From Bacteroidota bacterium (lineage in GTDB: Bacteria; Bacteroidota; Ignavibacteria; Kryptoniales; JAKASW01): a DNA stretch of 64,000 bases. Below the pieces are notes generated by a model. The model saw only the letters and a list, made by a program, of their open reading frames with translations. It made no database searches and was not told the origin of the DNA. Each line of letters opens with the position of its first letter. Positions within the stretch are counted from its first letter, which is position 1. The DNA lies in assembly GCA_021845665.1 (NCBI GenBank), contig JAJZVO010000001.1, forward strand, positions 62,001 through 126,000, given 5' to 3'. Below are positions 34,402 to 45,175 of this stretch, piece by piece. Both the position numbers and the translations under genes were made by a program.

Positions 34402-36789
34402 TTATTCATATCGCAGCGCTTCCACCGGATTTGCTGTCGCGGCACTGACCGCTCTCACGCCGACCGTTGCCGCGGCTATCAGTATCGCAATCCCTCCCGC
34501 CAAAAAGAAAATCCAGATGCTCATGTCGGTCCTGTAAGCGAACACCTGGAGCCATCTCTCCATGAAGTAATAGGCCACTGGCCATGCAATCAAGTTTCCC
34601 AGCAGAACAAGGCCTATGAATTCTCTCGCCAGTAGCCCAACAATGCCTGACACGGAAGCACCGAGAACTTTTCTCACGCCGATCTCCTTCGTGCGCCGCT
34701 CCACTGTGTTTGCTGCAAGACCGAAAAGACCGAGGAGGGCTATTACAATGGCCAGCATAGAAAACGCGCCAAAAATCTCACCCAGTCTGACATCGCTGCC
34801 GTAAAGCTGGTTGAAGTCACGACTCAGAAACGAATACACGAACGGCCGACTCACTGAAAACTTCCTCCAAGCCTTCGCTATCCCTGATATAGCACGCCGG
34901 ACATCCCCCGGTCCCAGCCGCGCAATGATGTATTTCGGCGGCTTGTCGAGAAGCAGGATGACCATCGAGGCTATCTTCCTCCGCAGGGACTGGAAATTGA
35001 AATTCCGGGTGACACCGATTATAGCAACCGGCGACGACTTGAAACCGATATTCAACTCTTTACCGACAGGGTGACGCAGCCCTATTTCCCGCGCCGCAGT
35101 TTCGTTGAGTAATACATCCAGTGTGTCACCCGGCAAATTTGAAGAGAAGTTTCTGCCCGAACGCACCTTGACGCCGAGGGTGGACAGAAAGTTCCAGCTC
35201 ACAAAATCATAATCGACACGGAAGACCGAATACTTTCGCGAGTTAGATTCCTGCGGCAAACTTAGGCCGACTGTATCGAAGTTTCCCCCCGGTATAAATT
35301 CGGCTCCGGCGGCTTGAAGAACATCCGGGTCGCTTTCCATTGCCTGGACGAACGGCTTCCAGTGCTCGCCCAATGCCTGCGCGTCCTGAATGACCAACAC
35401 ATGCTGCTTGTCAAATCCGAGTTGCTTCTGAACAACGTACATCATTTGTCTGCGGACAACGAGAGCAGCGACAATGAGAACGATTGACACGGCAAACTGG
35501 AAAGTCACGAGTCCGCCGCGAAGCAATCGCCCCTCGTCCGCTTTGGCCATTCTCCCCCGGAGATTCGTGGACACATTGAAAGATGTTATCACTAAAGCGG
35601 GATAGAATCCTGAAAGCAGGCTCAGCCCCGCGGCCATGATCAAAAGGTCGGGAAGGATGCTTCCCGGACCGCTCAGCACGATCTTCATCGAAGTCCGAGC
35701 CAGACTATTGAACAATGGGAGAAATATCTCCCCAAGCGCGACCGATATGACGATAGCACAAACGACAGATATGACAGCCTCCGACATCAGCTGCGAGAAG
35801 AGTTGCGTGCGGCTCGCCCCACACGTTTTTCTCACGCCGATCTCACGCGCGCGGGAAGCAGCGTGGGCGGTTGCGAGATTCACGTAGTTTATCGACGATA
35901 TCAGGATCAGCAGCAGCCCGACCACGACAAAAATGTAAACATCCGTCTCGCTGCCGTTCGGCTCGATCTCAAACTGATAATGTGAATTAAGGTGAATCGT
36001 AGTGAGAGGCTGCAGCATCAATCCGTAGTGCAGATGGCTGAGACCGACATGCTCTTGAACTACGCGAGGCAGCTCCCCTTCGATCTTCGCGGTAGAGACG
36101 CCTTTCTTCATGAGCACATAAGTGTAGAATGGATTTGGCCACCACGACGTCGAGCGGCTGAACGGAAGCGTGGAGAGCGAGGCGAGAAAATCGAAATGGA
36201 AGTGAGAATTTGCCGGAACGTCCTCGGTGACCCCGGTAACCGCAAATGTGTATCTATTTCGTCCGAGGAATACCTCCAAAGTCTTCCCGACCGGATCTTC
36301 GTCGCCGAAATATTTCTCGGCGGAGGAGCGGGTAAGCAGTACGCTGTTCGGATTTCGAAGAGCTGTTGATGGATTCCCTTCGAGCACACGGATACTGAAG
36401 GCGCTGAAAAAGTTTGAGTCCGCGAAGAAGAAACGTTTCTCCGGGAAGACTTTTCCCTTGTACCCTACTGAGCAGTCCCAGTACGAGCGGGCTGGAAACA
36501 GTCTCGTTGCCTGCTCCACTCCGGGGATTTCACGAGCAAGGGTTCCGGCGACCGGCGCGCCGGTTGTAGGCGTGACAGTCTTCTTGCCATTGAAGTCCAT
36601 ATACTTGATTACCCGATATATCCTGCCGGCGTGCTTGTTAAACCGATCAAACGACAGCTGGTTTTGAACATATAGCAATACCAGTATCGCGCAGGCGAGG
36701 CTGACGGCAAAGCCGATAATGTTGATGAAGGAATATGTTTTCGATCTTCGAAGGTGTCTGAATGCGATCTTGAAATAATTCTGTAGCAT
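34402..36789 (-). CDS. FtsX-like ABC permease P1 (MacB-type, 795 aa)
   Basis: Last of the nine permeases in transcription order. Start at the ATG at 36789 (MLQNYFKIAFRHLRRSKTYS) with AAGG touching it; the longer frame upstream is repeat sequence. The middle FtsX motif is SRAREIGVRKTCGAS (Cys where others have Val or Leu) and the C-terminal one RRTKEIGVRKVLGAS. The first periplasmic domain has Trp-rich RSTSWWPNPFY. Ends NPVEALRYE. Such permeases carry two MacB core domains outside the membrane. They need an ATPase from elsewhere in the operon. No damage seen. Confidence 0.93.
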   Translation of the reverse strand: MLQNYFKIAFRHLRRSKTYSFINIIGFAVSLACAILVLLYVQNQLSFDRFNKHAGRIYRVIKYMDFNGKKTVTPTTGAPVAGTLAREIPGVEQATRLFPARSYWDCSVGYKGKVFPEKRFFFADSNFFSAFSIRVLEGNPSTALRNPNSVLLTRSSAEKYFGDEDPVGKTLEVFLGRNRYTFAVTGVTEDVPANSHFHFDFLASLSTLPFSRSTSWWPNPFYTYVLMKKGVSTAKIEGELPRVVQEHVGLSHLHYGLMLQPLTTIHLNSHYQFEIEPNGSETDVYIFVVVGLLLILISSINYVNLATAHAASRAREIGVRKTCGASRTQLFSQLMSEAVISVVCAIVISVALGEIFLPLFNSLARTSMKIVLSGPGSILPDLLIMAAGLSLLSGFYPALVITSFNVSTNLRGRMAKADEGRLLRGGLVTFQFAVSIVLIVAALVVRRQMMYVVQKQLGFDKQHVLVIQDAQALGEHWKPFVQAMESDPDVLQAAGAEFIPGGNFDTVGLSLPQESNSRKYSVFRVDYDFVSWNFLSTLGVKVRSGRNFSSNLPGDTLDVLLNETAAREIGLRHPVGKELNIGFKSSPVAIIGVTRNFNFQSLRRKIASMVILLLDKPPKYIIARLGPGDVRRAISGIAKAWRKFSVSRPFVYSFLSRDFNQLYGSDVRLGEIFGAFSMLAIVIALLGLFGLAANTVERRTKEIGVRKVLGASVSGIVGLLAREFIGLVLLGNLIAWPVAYYFMERWLQVFAYRTDMSIWIFFLAGGIAILIAAATVGVRAVSAATANPVEALRYE

Positions 36790-37003
36790 CCTTATTCCAT
36801 GGTTTCTAAACGCATGGGGCACAGGGCAGAGCGCAAAGACTGTGGCGAACAGCTCGCGTCGCCACATCCATTACTCTCCATGCGCCATGCTCCTTGCCCG
36901 ATTATTCATACCTCAGAGACTTGAGCCCGCAAGGCGGGATCTTCGCACTTCGATATTACTCATTTCGTAAAGACTCGATGCCGCCAGGGGCGGCATTTCG
37001 GCG
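36790..37003. repeat. Junction P2/P1: GCGCATAG repeat, two extra permease stop regions, two hairpins
   Basis: Minus strand from P2: after its true stop at 37004 come a hairpin GCCGCC-CCT-GGCGGC (36980-36994), a copy GIESLRNE plus stop (about 36957-36979), a hairpin around CCCGCCTTGCGGG (36925-36939), and LKSLRYE plus stop (36903-36924). Words like GCATGGGGCACAGGGCAGAGCGC then continue up to the P1 start. Confidence 0.6.
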
Positions 37004-39355
37004 CTACTCGTAGCGTAGCGCCTCAACCGGATTCGTCATGGCTGCCTTGACTGCCTGATAGCCCGTCGTAACAGCTGCTATGGCCAAAGCGACCACCGCA
37101 GCCAAAACAAAGACCAGGAGATTCATGTTGATCCTGTAAGCAAAAGTCTGGAGCCATCTCTGCATGAAGTAGTATGCGACAGGCCAGGCTATAATGTTGC
37201 CTATCAGCACGAGTGCGATCAACTCCCTCGAGAGGAGAAGAACTACTCCCGGTACCGAAGCACCGAGGACTTTCCGGATGCCGACTTCCTTCGTCCTCGC
37301 TTCGGCGGCGAACGAAGCAAGCCCGAAGAGCCCGAAACATGCGATGATCACGGCCAGCAGCGAGAACGCGCCGATAATCTTCCCAAACCTCTGTTCGGAA
37401 GCATACATTCGCTCGAAGGTCTTGTCCACAAAATGATAATTGAAGATAAAACCCGGATCTATGCTCTTGCAGGTTTTGTCGATGAAATCCAACGTGGCTG
37501 GCAAGTTTTCGTCTCTCACCTTCACACACATGATTGTGTTCAGCGGGCTGTAGAATATTGCCAGCGGACCGATCCTGCTGTGCAGGTTCACGAAGTTGAA
37601 ATCGCCTACCACGCCGATGACTCTGTACGGACGACCATATCTAAGTTCCATTCCGACAGGCGATTTCTTCCCGATCAGCTTCGCGAAACTTTCGTTGATG
37701 ACGACCGAACTGGAATCATCGGCAGGGTGCTCCCGTGAGAAGAATCGCCCTTCTTTGAGCGAGATGCCGAAGGTCTTGAGGTAGCCATAATCGCACCGCT
37801 CGTCAGACACGAGGGCGTTTTGATTTGCGGGCATACCTTCCCAGCTCCATCCCCCGCCGTTTTCGTAGATCGAAATAGGAAGATTCGACACCGACGTTAC
37901 GCCCAATACGTTCGGATTCTCCTTCAACTGCTCCTCAAGACGCGCGGTCTCTTTGCTGAGCACGTCGCTTGGCTGAAAATAAACGACGTTGTTCAATCCG
38001 AGACCCAAGTTCCTCGTCTGGATATATTTCATCTGGAGGTAGACGATGGACGTGCCGATGATCAGCGCAATGGAGATAGCAAACTGGACCACCACCAAAA
38101 CTCTACGAAGAGAGAATCGTCCAGGTATATCGGAGCCCGCTTTCTTCAGCATCGATGCCGGTTTGAGAGAAGAGAGGAAAATTGAAGGATATATACCTGC
38201 AAGAAGGCCTGTCACTACGGTGACCAGCAGGATTGACAAGATCGATGCAAGGCTCATCTGGGAGAGAGCCAGGGACCTGCCGGTTATTTCGTTGAAAGAC
38301 GGTAAGAATATCTCGACCAGGAACAGCGCAACCACGAGGGAGATAAGCGTCACGAAAATCGACTCACCGAAAAACTGTCTCGCAATCTGGAGACGCGTCG
38401 CTCCGACAACCTTCTTAATCCCAACCTCGGTCGCTCTCCGCGCGGAGCGAGCCGTAGCCAGGTTCATGAAATTGATGCAGGCAATTATCAGAATGAAAAG
38501 CGCGACGATCGAGAAAAGTATAACGTCTTCGATCTTCCCGCCTTTCTCGGTCAGGTTGTGAAGATGATAATCCTTGAATGGGAATAGAAAGAGCTTCCCT
38601 GCGGTAGGGTCATTCCCGGCTTTGCGTATCAGGTCTGATATTTCGTGCGTAAGCTTGGGAGCATATTTCGCAGACCTGAGGAGGAGGTATGTCGAGATCA
38701 TATTGCTGTTCCACGAATCGAACGCATCCCCGAATCCGAAAGTCTTCAACAAGTCCGTCGGAACGAGCCCGTCAAACTGCAAGTCGGAGTTCTTCGGCAC
38801 GTTGTCAATAACTCCCGTTACTTTCAGATCGACCTTCTCATTCCATCTGAGTTCTCTACCGAGCGCGTCTTCGTCGCCGAACAACATCCTGGCCGCGCTC
38901 TCCGTAAGAACAATCGAATTCGGATCCGTAAGGGCAGTTACAGGATCGCCCTCGATGAAATGGAAGGTAAAGATTCTGAAGAAAGAAGAATCGGCGAAGT
39001 TTATGCGCTCATTGAATGATCTCTGACCTCGCGTAACGAGAGTTTTACCGAAGAAGTATTCGTACCTCGTCGCATATTGAATCTCCGGATAATCCAGTTT
39101 CAGAGTTTGGGCGAGCGGCATAGGAGTTGGTTCGACGGTGAAATCGCCGATCGTCTGATAATGTTGCGTCTGTGCGACCAGGAAGATGCGGTCGAGATTC
39201 TTGTTGAAACTGTTGTAACTCAGCTCGTTCGACACCCACAGCAGGATAAGGACGCACGCCGCCATGCCTATCGCCAGCCCGGCGATGTTCAGGAACGAAT
39301 AGAGTTTATTCCGCAGGATATTACGGAAGGCGATCTTGATGTAGTTCTTTAACAT
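37004..39355 (-). CDS. FtsX-like ABC permease P2 (783 aa)
   Basis: ATG at 39355 (MLKNYIKIAFRNILRNKLYS) with GGGAG upstream; a GTG directly before it is in frame but less likely. The middle motif ATEVGIKKVVGATRLQIARQF shows Gln at the position mutated to a stop in P5. C-terminal motif EARTKEVGIRKVLGAS. The first periplasmic part is shorter than in its neighbours. Second core domain contains GGGWSWEGMPANQ. Ends NPVEALRYE. The first 20 residues are nearly the same as in P5. Confidence 0.93.
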   Translation of the reverse strand: MLKNYIKIAFRNILRNKLYSFLNIAGLAIGMAACVLILLWVSNELSYNSFNKNLDRIFLVAQTQHYQTIGDFTVEPTPMPLAQTLKLDYPEIQYATRYEYFFGKTLVTRGQRSFNERINFADSSFFRIFTFHFIEGDPVTALTDPNSIVLTESAARMLFGDEDALGRELRWNEKVDLKVTGVIDNVPKNSDLQFDGLVPTDLLKTFGFGDAFDSWNSNMISTYLLLRSAKYAPKLTHEISDLIRKAGNDPTAGKLFLFPFKDYHLHNLTEKGGKIEDVILFSIVALFILIIACINFMNLATARSARRATEVGIKKVVGATRLQIARQFFGESIFVTLISLVVALFLVEIFLPSFNEITGRSLALSQMSLASILSILLVTVVTGLLAGIYPSIFLSSLKPASMLKKAGSDIPGRFSLRRVLVVVQFAISIALIIGTSIVYLQMKYIQTRNLGLGLNNVVYFQPSDVLSKETARLEEQLKENPNVLGVTSVSNLPISIYENGGGWSWEGMPANQNALVSDERCDYGYLKTFGISLKEGRFFSREHPADDSSSVVINESFAKLIGKKSPVGMELRYGRPYRVIGVVGDFNFVNLHSRIGPLAIFYSPLNTIMCVKVRDENLPATLDFIDKTCKSIDPGFIFNYHFVDKTFERMYASEQRFGKIIGAFSLLAVIIACFGLFGLASFAAEARTKEVGIRKVLGASVPGVVLLLSRELIALVLIGNIIAWPVAYYFMQRWLQTFAYRINMNLLVFVLAAVVALAIAAVTTGYQAVKAAMTNPVEALRYE

Positions 39356-39914
39356 CACTCACTCCCAGGTTTTAAGCCGCATAGAGCATAGGGCATAGCG
39401 CAACGCGCAGGGTGCACCCCTGCCGTTGCACTCCACCTCTTGCGCTCTGCGCTTTGCTTCATCACACATACCTCATCGACTTGATCCCGCAAGTCGGCAT
39501 CTGGGCATTTCTATTCATACCTTAAGGACTCGAGCCGATTTGCCGTCACCAATCGAGGATACACATCGTCGGTGAATTTCGCATTGCATCTAAAACACTT
39601 CTCGATGATAGTTCACGTGGAGTTATATCCATGATAAAGAAGAAAAACACGATCTCGCAGGAGCAAAGGCTGCAAAAGGCAAAGATGTTTCTCTGGCGGA
39701 TTATCTGAGAACACGTGCCGTACTAGATAATCCTTAAACCTTCTGCACTCCATGGAATCAAGGATAGAAAGGATGTTTACAGATAATCTGCCGGCCGAAT
39801 AGTTTCCTTGCATCAACACGAAGGCGTGCTTCGTGTCTCTTGTTCTCTCCTGATTTCTCCTGCGTGCTTTATTCATAGCGAAGCGCCTTTATCCTCCAAA
39901 GCGGGAGTTCGAGT
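39356..39914. repeat. Junction P3/P2 with repeats and relics
   Basis: After the P3 stop (minus strand): a copy KALRYE plus stop near 39870-39888, then on the plus strand a relic of a small antitoxin-like gene (39618-39737). Next, VTANRLESLRYE plus stop at about 39515-39552, a larger scrap of a permease C-terminus, and IKSMRYV plus stop near 39470. A GCATAGAGCATAGGGC-type repeat (39374-39455) runs to the P2 start. Confidence 0.55.
39618..39737 (+). pseudogene. Relic of the small antitoxin-like gene found intact at 50936
   Basis: The frame HDKEEKHDLAGAKAAKGKDV then SLADYLRTRAV and a stop matches EDKYDLEEAKAAKGKDISRADYLKKRAI of the intact copy. The first 35 codons are gone and no start remains. 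Confidence 0.65.
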
Positions 39915-42281
39915 TTACTCATATCGCAAAGTCTCAGCTGGATTTACGGCGGACGCCCGTAGTGTTTTGAGAAATACCGTCAGGGTAGCGGCTACAAAAA
40001 CGACGGCAGCTGCCGCTAGAAACGGCCAAACGCTTAACTCTATCTTGAAGGCAAAATTTTCCAGCCAGCCCATCATGAAATAATATGCAGCAAGGCAGCC
40101 GATAACTGCGCCGGTCGTGACAAGCATTATAAAATCTCTTGTGAGCAGGCTTATGATATTGACTTCACTTGCGCCCAATACCTTCCGGACACCGATCTCC
40201 TTAGACCGTTTCTGCACACCATAACTTGCCAGGCCGAACAAGCCAAGCATGCTTATCAAAACCGACAATCCCGCTCCCACGTCGAACATAGATTTCATTA
40301 TCGAATCCGACTTGTAGGCTTCCTCAAACGTCCTATCCTGGAATCTCCAATCGAGAGGATATTCCGGCAGTGTCTTCTTCCACGCGGCTTCGATCATCGC
40401 AATAGTGTTTCCCATGTTGGCACGGTCTATTCTCACCACCATGAATCTTGTGGCTTCTGGATGAAGGAACACGACGAGCGGCTCGACCGGATAAAGCAGC
40501 GGCCGATAGTTGAAGTTCTTCATTACCCCTACCACCCGTGCTTTATCATACACATTGCCGATCTGGAGAGTCTTGTCAATGAGCCCCATTGCACGGAGTT
40601 TTTCTGCCGCACTTTCATTGACGAGTATCGAACTCGTCGTATCAGAAGGAATATCCTTCGAGAAATGCCTGCCGGACACAATCTTTATGCCCATCGTCTT
40701 CAAGAACACGTAGTCCACGGCGAGATATCGAGTCTGGAACAATGGCTGTCCATGATACCACACGTTGCTTATGAAGTTCGTGTTTCCAATCTGTCCGGAT
40801 GCTCCCGATGCATCCTTGACGCCCGGGATTCCCGTGAGAACCTGTTTCATCACCGCATATTTTTCCATCAATCCTTTCTGGCGCAGCGGGATTACCATGA
40901 CCCGCTCCTTATCGAAGCCAAGGTCCTTGTTGCGTAGATAATGGAGCTGTTCTCCCGTAACGATTGTCGAGGCGATGATGGCTACCGCTATCCCGAACTG
41001 GAGCACTATCAACGCTTTCCTCAGCGGTACTCCAGTGGATTTGAGGAATTGTTTCTTCTGGAAAATTGAGGTGGGCTTGAATGCAGAGAGGAACAAGGCG
41101 GGATAAGCTGCTGTTGCGATGCCCACACAGCACAGCAACACGACGGCGGTTACAACGTCGAAAATGCCGAACGAAATTGATTGGCCCGTCAGATCGTTAA
41201 AATATGGGAGAGTGAGCTCTACAAGTGAGACCGAAACCGCAGATGCTATCAGTGATAGCACGAGCCCTTCTGAAATAAGCTGCGTTACTATTTCCCTTCT
41301 GACGGCTCCGACAACCTTGCGAACCCCGACTTCTTTGGTCCGATCTGAAAATCCAACTGTGGTAATAGAGATGAAGTTGATAATTGAGACGAGAAGGATA
41401 AACAGACCGATAGCACCGAATATGTAGACAGTCTCCATGCTTCCGTTGGGTTCGATCTCTCCGATCAGATGCGAATGCAGATGGATGGCCGTCAACTTCT
41501 GAAGGCCGTAGGACCACTTCTGCTCTTCTCCCCATTTCCCAAGGTATTGTCTCGTAATAAGAGGAAGTTCGCTTTTCACGCTTGCTATATTCGAGTTCCG
41601 ACGCAGCATGAAATATGTATAGAGACCGACCGATTGCCACATCTTCAAATAAGGATTGATCTGTTGCACGGTTGAGTAAGAAGCAAGGCACACCGGATGG
41701 AACTGCGAATTCCGGGGGAAATCCTGAATGACGCCGGTTACGAGAAAGTCATGGTTCAAATCAAAGGTCTTGATATTAACGAACTTTCCAACCGCATCTT
41801 CGCCCCCAAACAGGCAGAGTGCAAGTGATCGAGTGAGGACAATCGAGTACGGGGCAGTGAGTATCCTCTTCGGATTCCCTTCCAGCATTTTGACAGTGAA
41901 GATTTTAAAGAATTCTGGATCGGTGTAGAAGAAGTCGGAAATATTGAACAGCTTGTCCCCATGTTTCACAGCCACATCGTTAGCGGGCATACTCAGGCGG
42001 GTTGCGGACTCTACCTGTGGCAGGTGTGAAAGTGCGTCTGCAAGCGGACCTGGCGTCCAGGGCATCGTGTAGTCGGCGCTTCCATATACCCAGTGTGACG
42101 TGACCCTGTAAATCCTCTCGGCGTTTACATTGTACCTGTCGTAGCTGAATTGGTTCAGAATCCAAAGCACAATCAGGATTGCCGCGGCGAATCCCAATGC
42201 AAGGCCTGAGACATTAATTATCGAGTAGAGCTTCGTCCTTCGAATGTTGCGAACTGCGGATTTGAGATAACTAGTTAGCAT
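39915..42281 (-). CDS. FtsX-like ABC permease P3 (788 aa)
   Basis: Start ATG at 42281 (MLTSYLKSAVRNIRRTKLYS), GAGG eight bases upstream. Among the most divergent of the array: middle motif DRTKEVGVRKVVGAVRREIV, C-terminal motif KRSKEIGVRKVLGASEVNI. It ends NPAETLRYE. The first periplasmic core has SHWVYGSADYTMPWTPG. The second TM block (SLIASAVSVSLVELTLPYF) is intact. It is the only permease whose last TM precedes VFLKTLRASAVNPAE. Confidence 0.92.
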   Translation of the reverse strand: MLTSYLKSAVRNIRRTKLYSIINVSGLALGFAAAILIVLWILNQFSYDRYNVNAERIYRVTSHWVYGSADYTMPWTPGPLADALSHLPQVESATRLSMPANDVAVKHGDKLFNISDFFYTDPEFFKIFTVKMLEGNPKRILTAPYSIVLTRSLALCLFGGEDAVGKFVNIKTFDLNHDFLVTGVIQDFPRNSQFHPVCLASYSTVQQINPYLKMWQSVGLYTYFMLRRNSNIASVKSELPLITRQYLGKWGEEQKWSYGLQKLTAIHLHSHLIGEIEPNGSMETVYIFGAIGLFILLVSIINFISITTVGFSDRTKEVGVRKVVGAVRREIVTQLISEGLVLSLIASAVSVSLVELTLPYFNDLTGQSISFGIFDVVTAVVLLCCVGIATAAYPALFLSAFKPTSIFQKKQFLKSTGVPLRKALIVLQFGIAVAIIASTIVTGEQLHYLRNKDLGFDKERVMVIPLRQKGLMEKYAVMKQVLTGIPGVKDASGASGQIGNTNFISNVWYHGQPLFQTRYLAVDYVFLKTMGIKIVSGRHFSKDIPSDTTSSILVNESAAEKLRAMGLIDKTLQIGNVYDKARVVGVMKNFNYRPLLYPVEPLVVFLHPEATRFMVVRIDRANMGNTIAMIEAAWKKTLPEYPLDWRFQDRTFEEAYKSDSIMKSMFDVGAGLSVLISMLGLFGLASYGVQKRSKEIGVRKVLGASEVNIISLLTRDFIMLVTTGAVIGCLAAYYFMMGWLENFAFKIELSVWPFLAAAAVVFVAATLTVFLKTLRASAVNPAETLRYE

Positions 42282-42706
42282 GTCGATACCTCGATCTATT
42301 GAGGATACGACACCCGCGAATCTGAATTGTGTCATTACAATTTTCCTTCGACAGAAAGTCACGTTTTGCCATCTTCTCTTCCGGTTTCACACTCTTGATT
42401 TCTCCTGTCCCGACATGTAAGTTTTGCAAAAGAGCCAGAGGCAGCAATGACAGGGCACTATGCTGCGAAGTACACAAAGGTCGAATCTGGTTACATGGGC
42501 CAACTTCTCGAGTGGCCGGAGGTCGTAACTGAGGGCAAGGGCATATCCCGTAGCGCTCATGCAGTCCGCGCCCCGTTCTATTTGCGACAAATGGTAGCCA
42601 ACCCAGTTTGCCCCGTGCTCCATTCGCGTTGCACTCTGCCGCATGCTACATACCCCCTTCTTATTCATACCTCATCGACTCGATCCCGCAAGGTGGGATG
42701 TCTGCA
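42282..42706. repeat. Junction P4/P3 with stop-region copy, hairpin and hicB relic
   Basis: After the P4 stop: hairpin ATCCCGC / GTGGGAT (42682-42699 region), a copy IESMRYE plus stop (42662-42681), degenerate GCGCATAG-type words, and on the plus strand a hicB fragment at 42447. The flank CTTGATTTCTCC...GACATGTAAG is a copy of the sequence before intact hicB at 51180. Confidence 0.55.
42447..42542 (+). pseudogene. Relic of hicB
   Basis: MTGHYAAKYTKVESGYMGQL then LEWPEVVTEGKG matches the first 31 residues of intact HicB at 51239 with a few changes, and the 13 bases before the ATG (GCCAGAGGCAGCA) are identical. After that the sequence drifts into repeat words. No hicA part is left. Confidence 0.75.
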
Positions 42707-45175
42707 TCACTCATATCGTAATGCTTTCACCGGACTTGCCGAGGCAGCTCTCACAGCCTCAATGCCGACGGTCAGTACAACCACGACCAGGACGAAGAGC
42801 CCCGCCGCGAGAAAGACCCAGATATCGATGGTAATATGATATGCAAATCCCTGCAGCCAGCGGGTCATGCCGTAGTATGCCAGCGGCCACGCTCCGACGT
42901 TGGCCAGAAGAATCCACTTCGCAAGATCTCCCGTCAACATCGCAGCAATGTCGGGAACGGATGCACCCAGCACCTTTCGGATTCCGATCTCTTTGATCCG
43001 GCGCTCGGTTGTAAAAAGTGACACGGCGAACAGGCCGATACAGGCAATGACGACAGCAATCGCTGAGAAAAGCCCCATAACCGCCTTGAATTGGTTGTCA
43101 GCAACGTATTTTGCCGCGAAAGCTTCGTTCACGAACTCATAGTCGAAAGGATATTCCGGGTTCACCTGATTCCATGCCTTCTTAAGATTAGCCAGCGTAC
43201 TTTGGAGATCTTTCGTGTGTACCCTGATAAGAACATTACTGAACCATAACGGCTCGACGAACATTATAATCGGTTCTATCCTGCTGTGCAACGAAGTAGA
43301 GTGAAAATCCTTCACGACGCCGACAACCGGCCCATACTTGAAATTTATCCCATCCAGACGGATTCCAATCGGTACTCCGATTGCCTGGGCCGGTGTCTTG
43401 AATCCGATGGCTTTCATGGCAGCCTGGTTGATAACGTAAACCCTCCCCGTTGTCTCGAAATATTTCTCGAAATCCTGCTCACTGTTTAGCTGTTTCGCGT
43501 CCAGGTCGGCAGAAACGAATTTCCTGAACGAATCTCCGGCGAGAAGCTTCATTCTCATTACGCCTATGAAATCTCTGTCGACCGGTAATACTTCACAAGA
43601 CGGCGGGCTCTTACTCACCCAGCCGCCGCCTGTGAACACCTGGCAATTGTCGACAATCTTCTCCGAGGGAATTTCCAAAGCCGACGTCATCCCGACGACT
43701 CCGCTCTGCTCGGTTATTTCCTTCTTCAACACGGCGTATTTTTCCCTGGCCGAGAAAGGAATATTCGGGAGCGCAACGAGCTGGTCAGTATCGTATCCCA
43801 TATCGATGTTCGCGACATACTTCATCTGCTCGTAGACAATAATGACAGCTGAAATGAGAACTATGGCAATGGAGAATTGCACGATCAGCAATGCTCTGCG
43901 GGAAAGCATTCCATGCACTCTTGCCGCCGAAGGCCCCGGCGACTGATTACGCGATGCAAGGATAGAAGCAGACGACACATGTCTTACGACGAGTGCGGGG
44001 TATCCGCCTGATATCAGGATGAGCAAAGCGATCTCAGCGGCGAACGAACCCAGCACGTATGGTATCGTCGATGCCGGGATATTTATTTTCAAATTCAGGA
44101 CACTGCCAAGCGCAGAGACGGAAGGCTCGTAAAGCAACAGCACAAGGATCAGCGAAAAAAGGACGTACATGGCCGATTCGGCGATGTTCTGAGCAAACAA
44201 CCCGCTTGTACTTGCCCCAAGCACCCTTCTAACTCCGACATCCTTCAACGAAGCCGTCTTGCGCGCGATCGCCAGGTTGACATAGTTTATGCAGGTTATC
44301 GCAATGATGAGCAGAGCGACGATAAGCAGCGCATACACTTGTGTAGCGCTTCCGTTCACTTCCAACTCTCTCTGTAAATGAGAATAGAGGTGTATGCTTG
44401 TCAGCGCCTGCAGTCGCAGGGAAAAGCCGGAAGCTTCATTCGGCGGCAAATGCGCCGACACGAACTGACCGAGCTTTGACTCGAGATTCTTCACGCTTGC
44501 CCCAGGCTTGAGGAGTATGTAGTAGTACCCCAAATTTTCACCCGCGTATGTATTCGGCCACCTTGCCACGAACTCGGGATGAAAATGGGAATTCGGCGGC
44601 ACATTCTCCATTACGCCGGTGATGTGGTACTCGTAGGAGTTGGACCACTGGTCGCGGATCTTCAAACTCCTTCCGACCGGATCTGAGTTGCCGAAGTATT
44701 TATGAGCAACTTTCTCGCTCAGCACAACTGACATCGGAGACTCCAGTGCGCTTACGCGGCTTCCCCGAATGAATTTGAATCTGAAAACATCAAAGAAAGT
44801 GGAATCTGTCGTATAGAAATTGTTCGGCCTGAACGTCTTATTGTTGGCGGTGGCGGCGGTGATGGGCGCGTTGTTGAACTTGACCAGCTGAGCCACCTGA
44901 GGATAATTGCTCTTGATCTGGCGAATCCAGTTGTAATAACATCGCGCTATTTGTTCGCTAGCGAAGTTATTCTCCATTCCGTGGTAATCGCTCGTGATCC
45001 GGTATGTCCGGTTTGAGTCCGGGAGATAGCGGTCATAGCTGAACTGATCGATCACGTATGTCAGAAGGAGGAAACTCGACAGTATCCCGAGGGCGAGCCC
45101 GGCAATCATTGTTCCTGAAAGCAGTTTTCGCCTCATCATGTTTCTAAAGGTAGATTTTAAATAGCTTTTAAGCAT
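42707..45175 (-). CDS. FtsX-like ABC permease P4 (822 aa, longest)
   Basis: ATG at 45175 (MLKSYLKSTFRNMMRRKLLS) after GGGAG. Middle motif KTASLKDVGVRRVLGAST departs from the KEVGVRK norm; C-terminal motif RRIKEIGIRKVLGAS is regular. Ends SPVKALRYE. The extra length lies in the second periplasmic core (LDAKQLNSEQDFEKYFETTG). Membrane segments are all present. Its 5' flank adjoins the second aspartic protease gene, which is transcribed the other way. Confidence 0.92.
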   Translation of the reverse strand: MLKSYLKSTFRNMMRRKLLSGTMIAGLALGILSSFLLLTYVIDQFSYDRYLPDSNRTYRITSDYHGMENNFASEQIARCYYNWIRQIKSNYPQVAQLVKFNNAPITAATANNKTFRPNNFYTTDSTFFDVFRFKFIRGSRVSALESPMSVVLSEKVAHKYFGNSDPVGRSLKIRDQWSNSYEYHITGVMENVPPNSHFHPEFVARWPNTYAGENLGYYYILLKPGASVKNLESKLGQFVSAHLPPNEASGFSLRLQALTSIHLYSHLQRELEVNGSATQVYALLIVALLIIAITCINYVNLAIARKTASLKDVGVRRVLGASTSGLFAQNIAESAMYVLFSLILVLLLYEPSVSALGSVLNLKINIPASTIPYVLGSFAAEIALLILISGGYPALVVRHVSSASILASRNQSPGPSAARVHGMLSRRALLIVQFSIAIVLISAVIIVYEQMKYVANIDMGYDTDQLVALPNIPFSAREKYAVLKKEITEQSGVVGMTSALEIPSEKIVDNCQVFTGGGWVSKSPPSCEVLPVDRDFIGVMRMKLLAGDSFRKFVSADLDAKQLNSEQDFEKYFETTGRVYVINQAAMKAIGFKTPAQAIGVPIGIRLDGINFKYGPVVGVVKDFHSTSLHSRIEPIIMFVEPLWFSNVLIRVHTKDLQSTLANLKKAWNQVNPEYPFDYEFVNEAFAAKYVADNQFKAVMGLFSAIAVVIACIGLFAVSLFTTERRIKEIGIRKVLGASVPDIAAMLTGDLAKWILLANVGAWPLAYYGMTRWLQGFAYHITIDIWVFLAAGLFVLVVVVLTVGIEAVRAASASPVKALRYE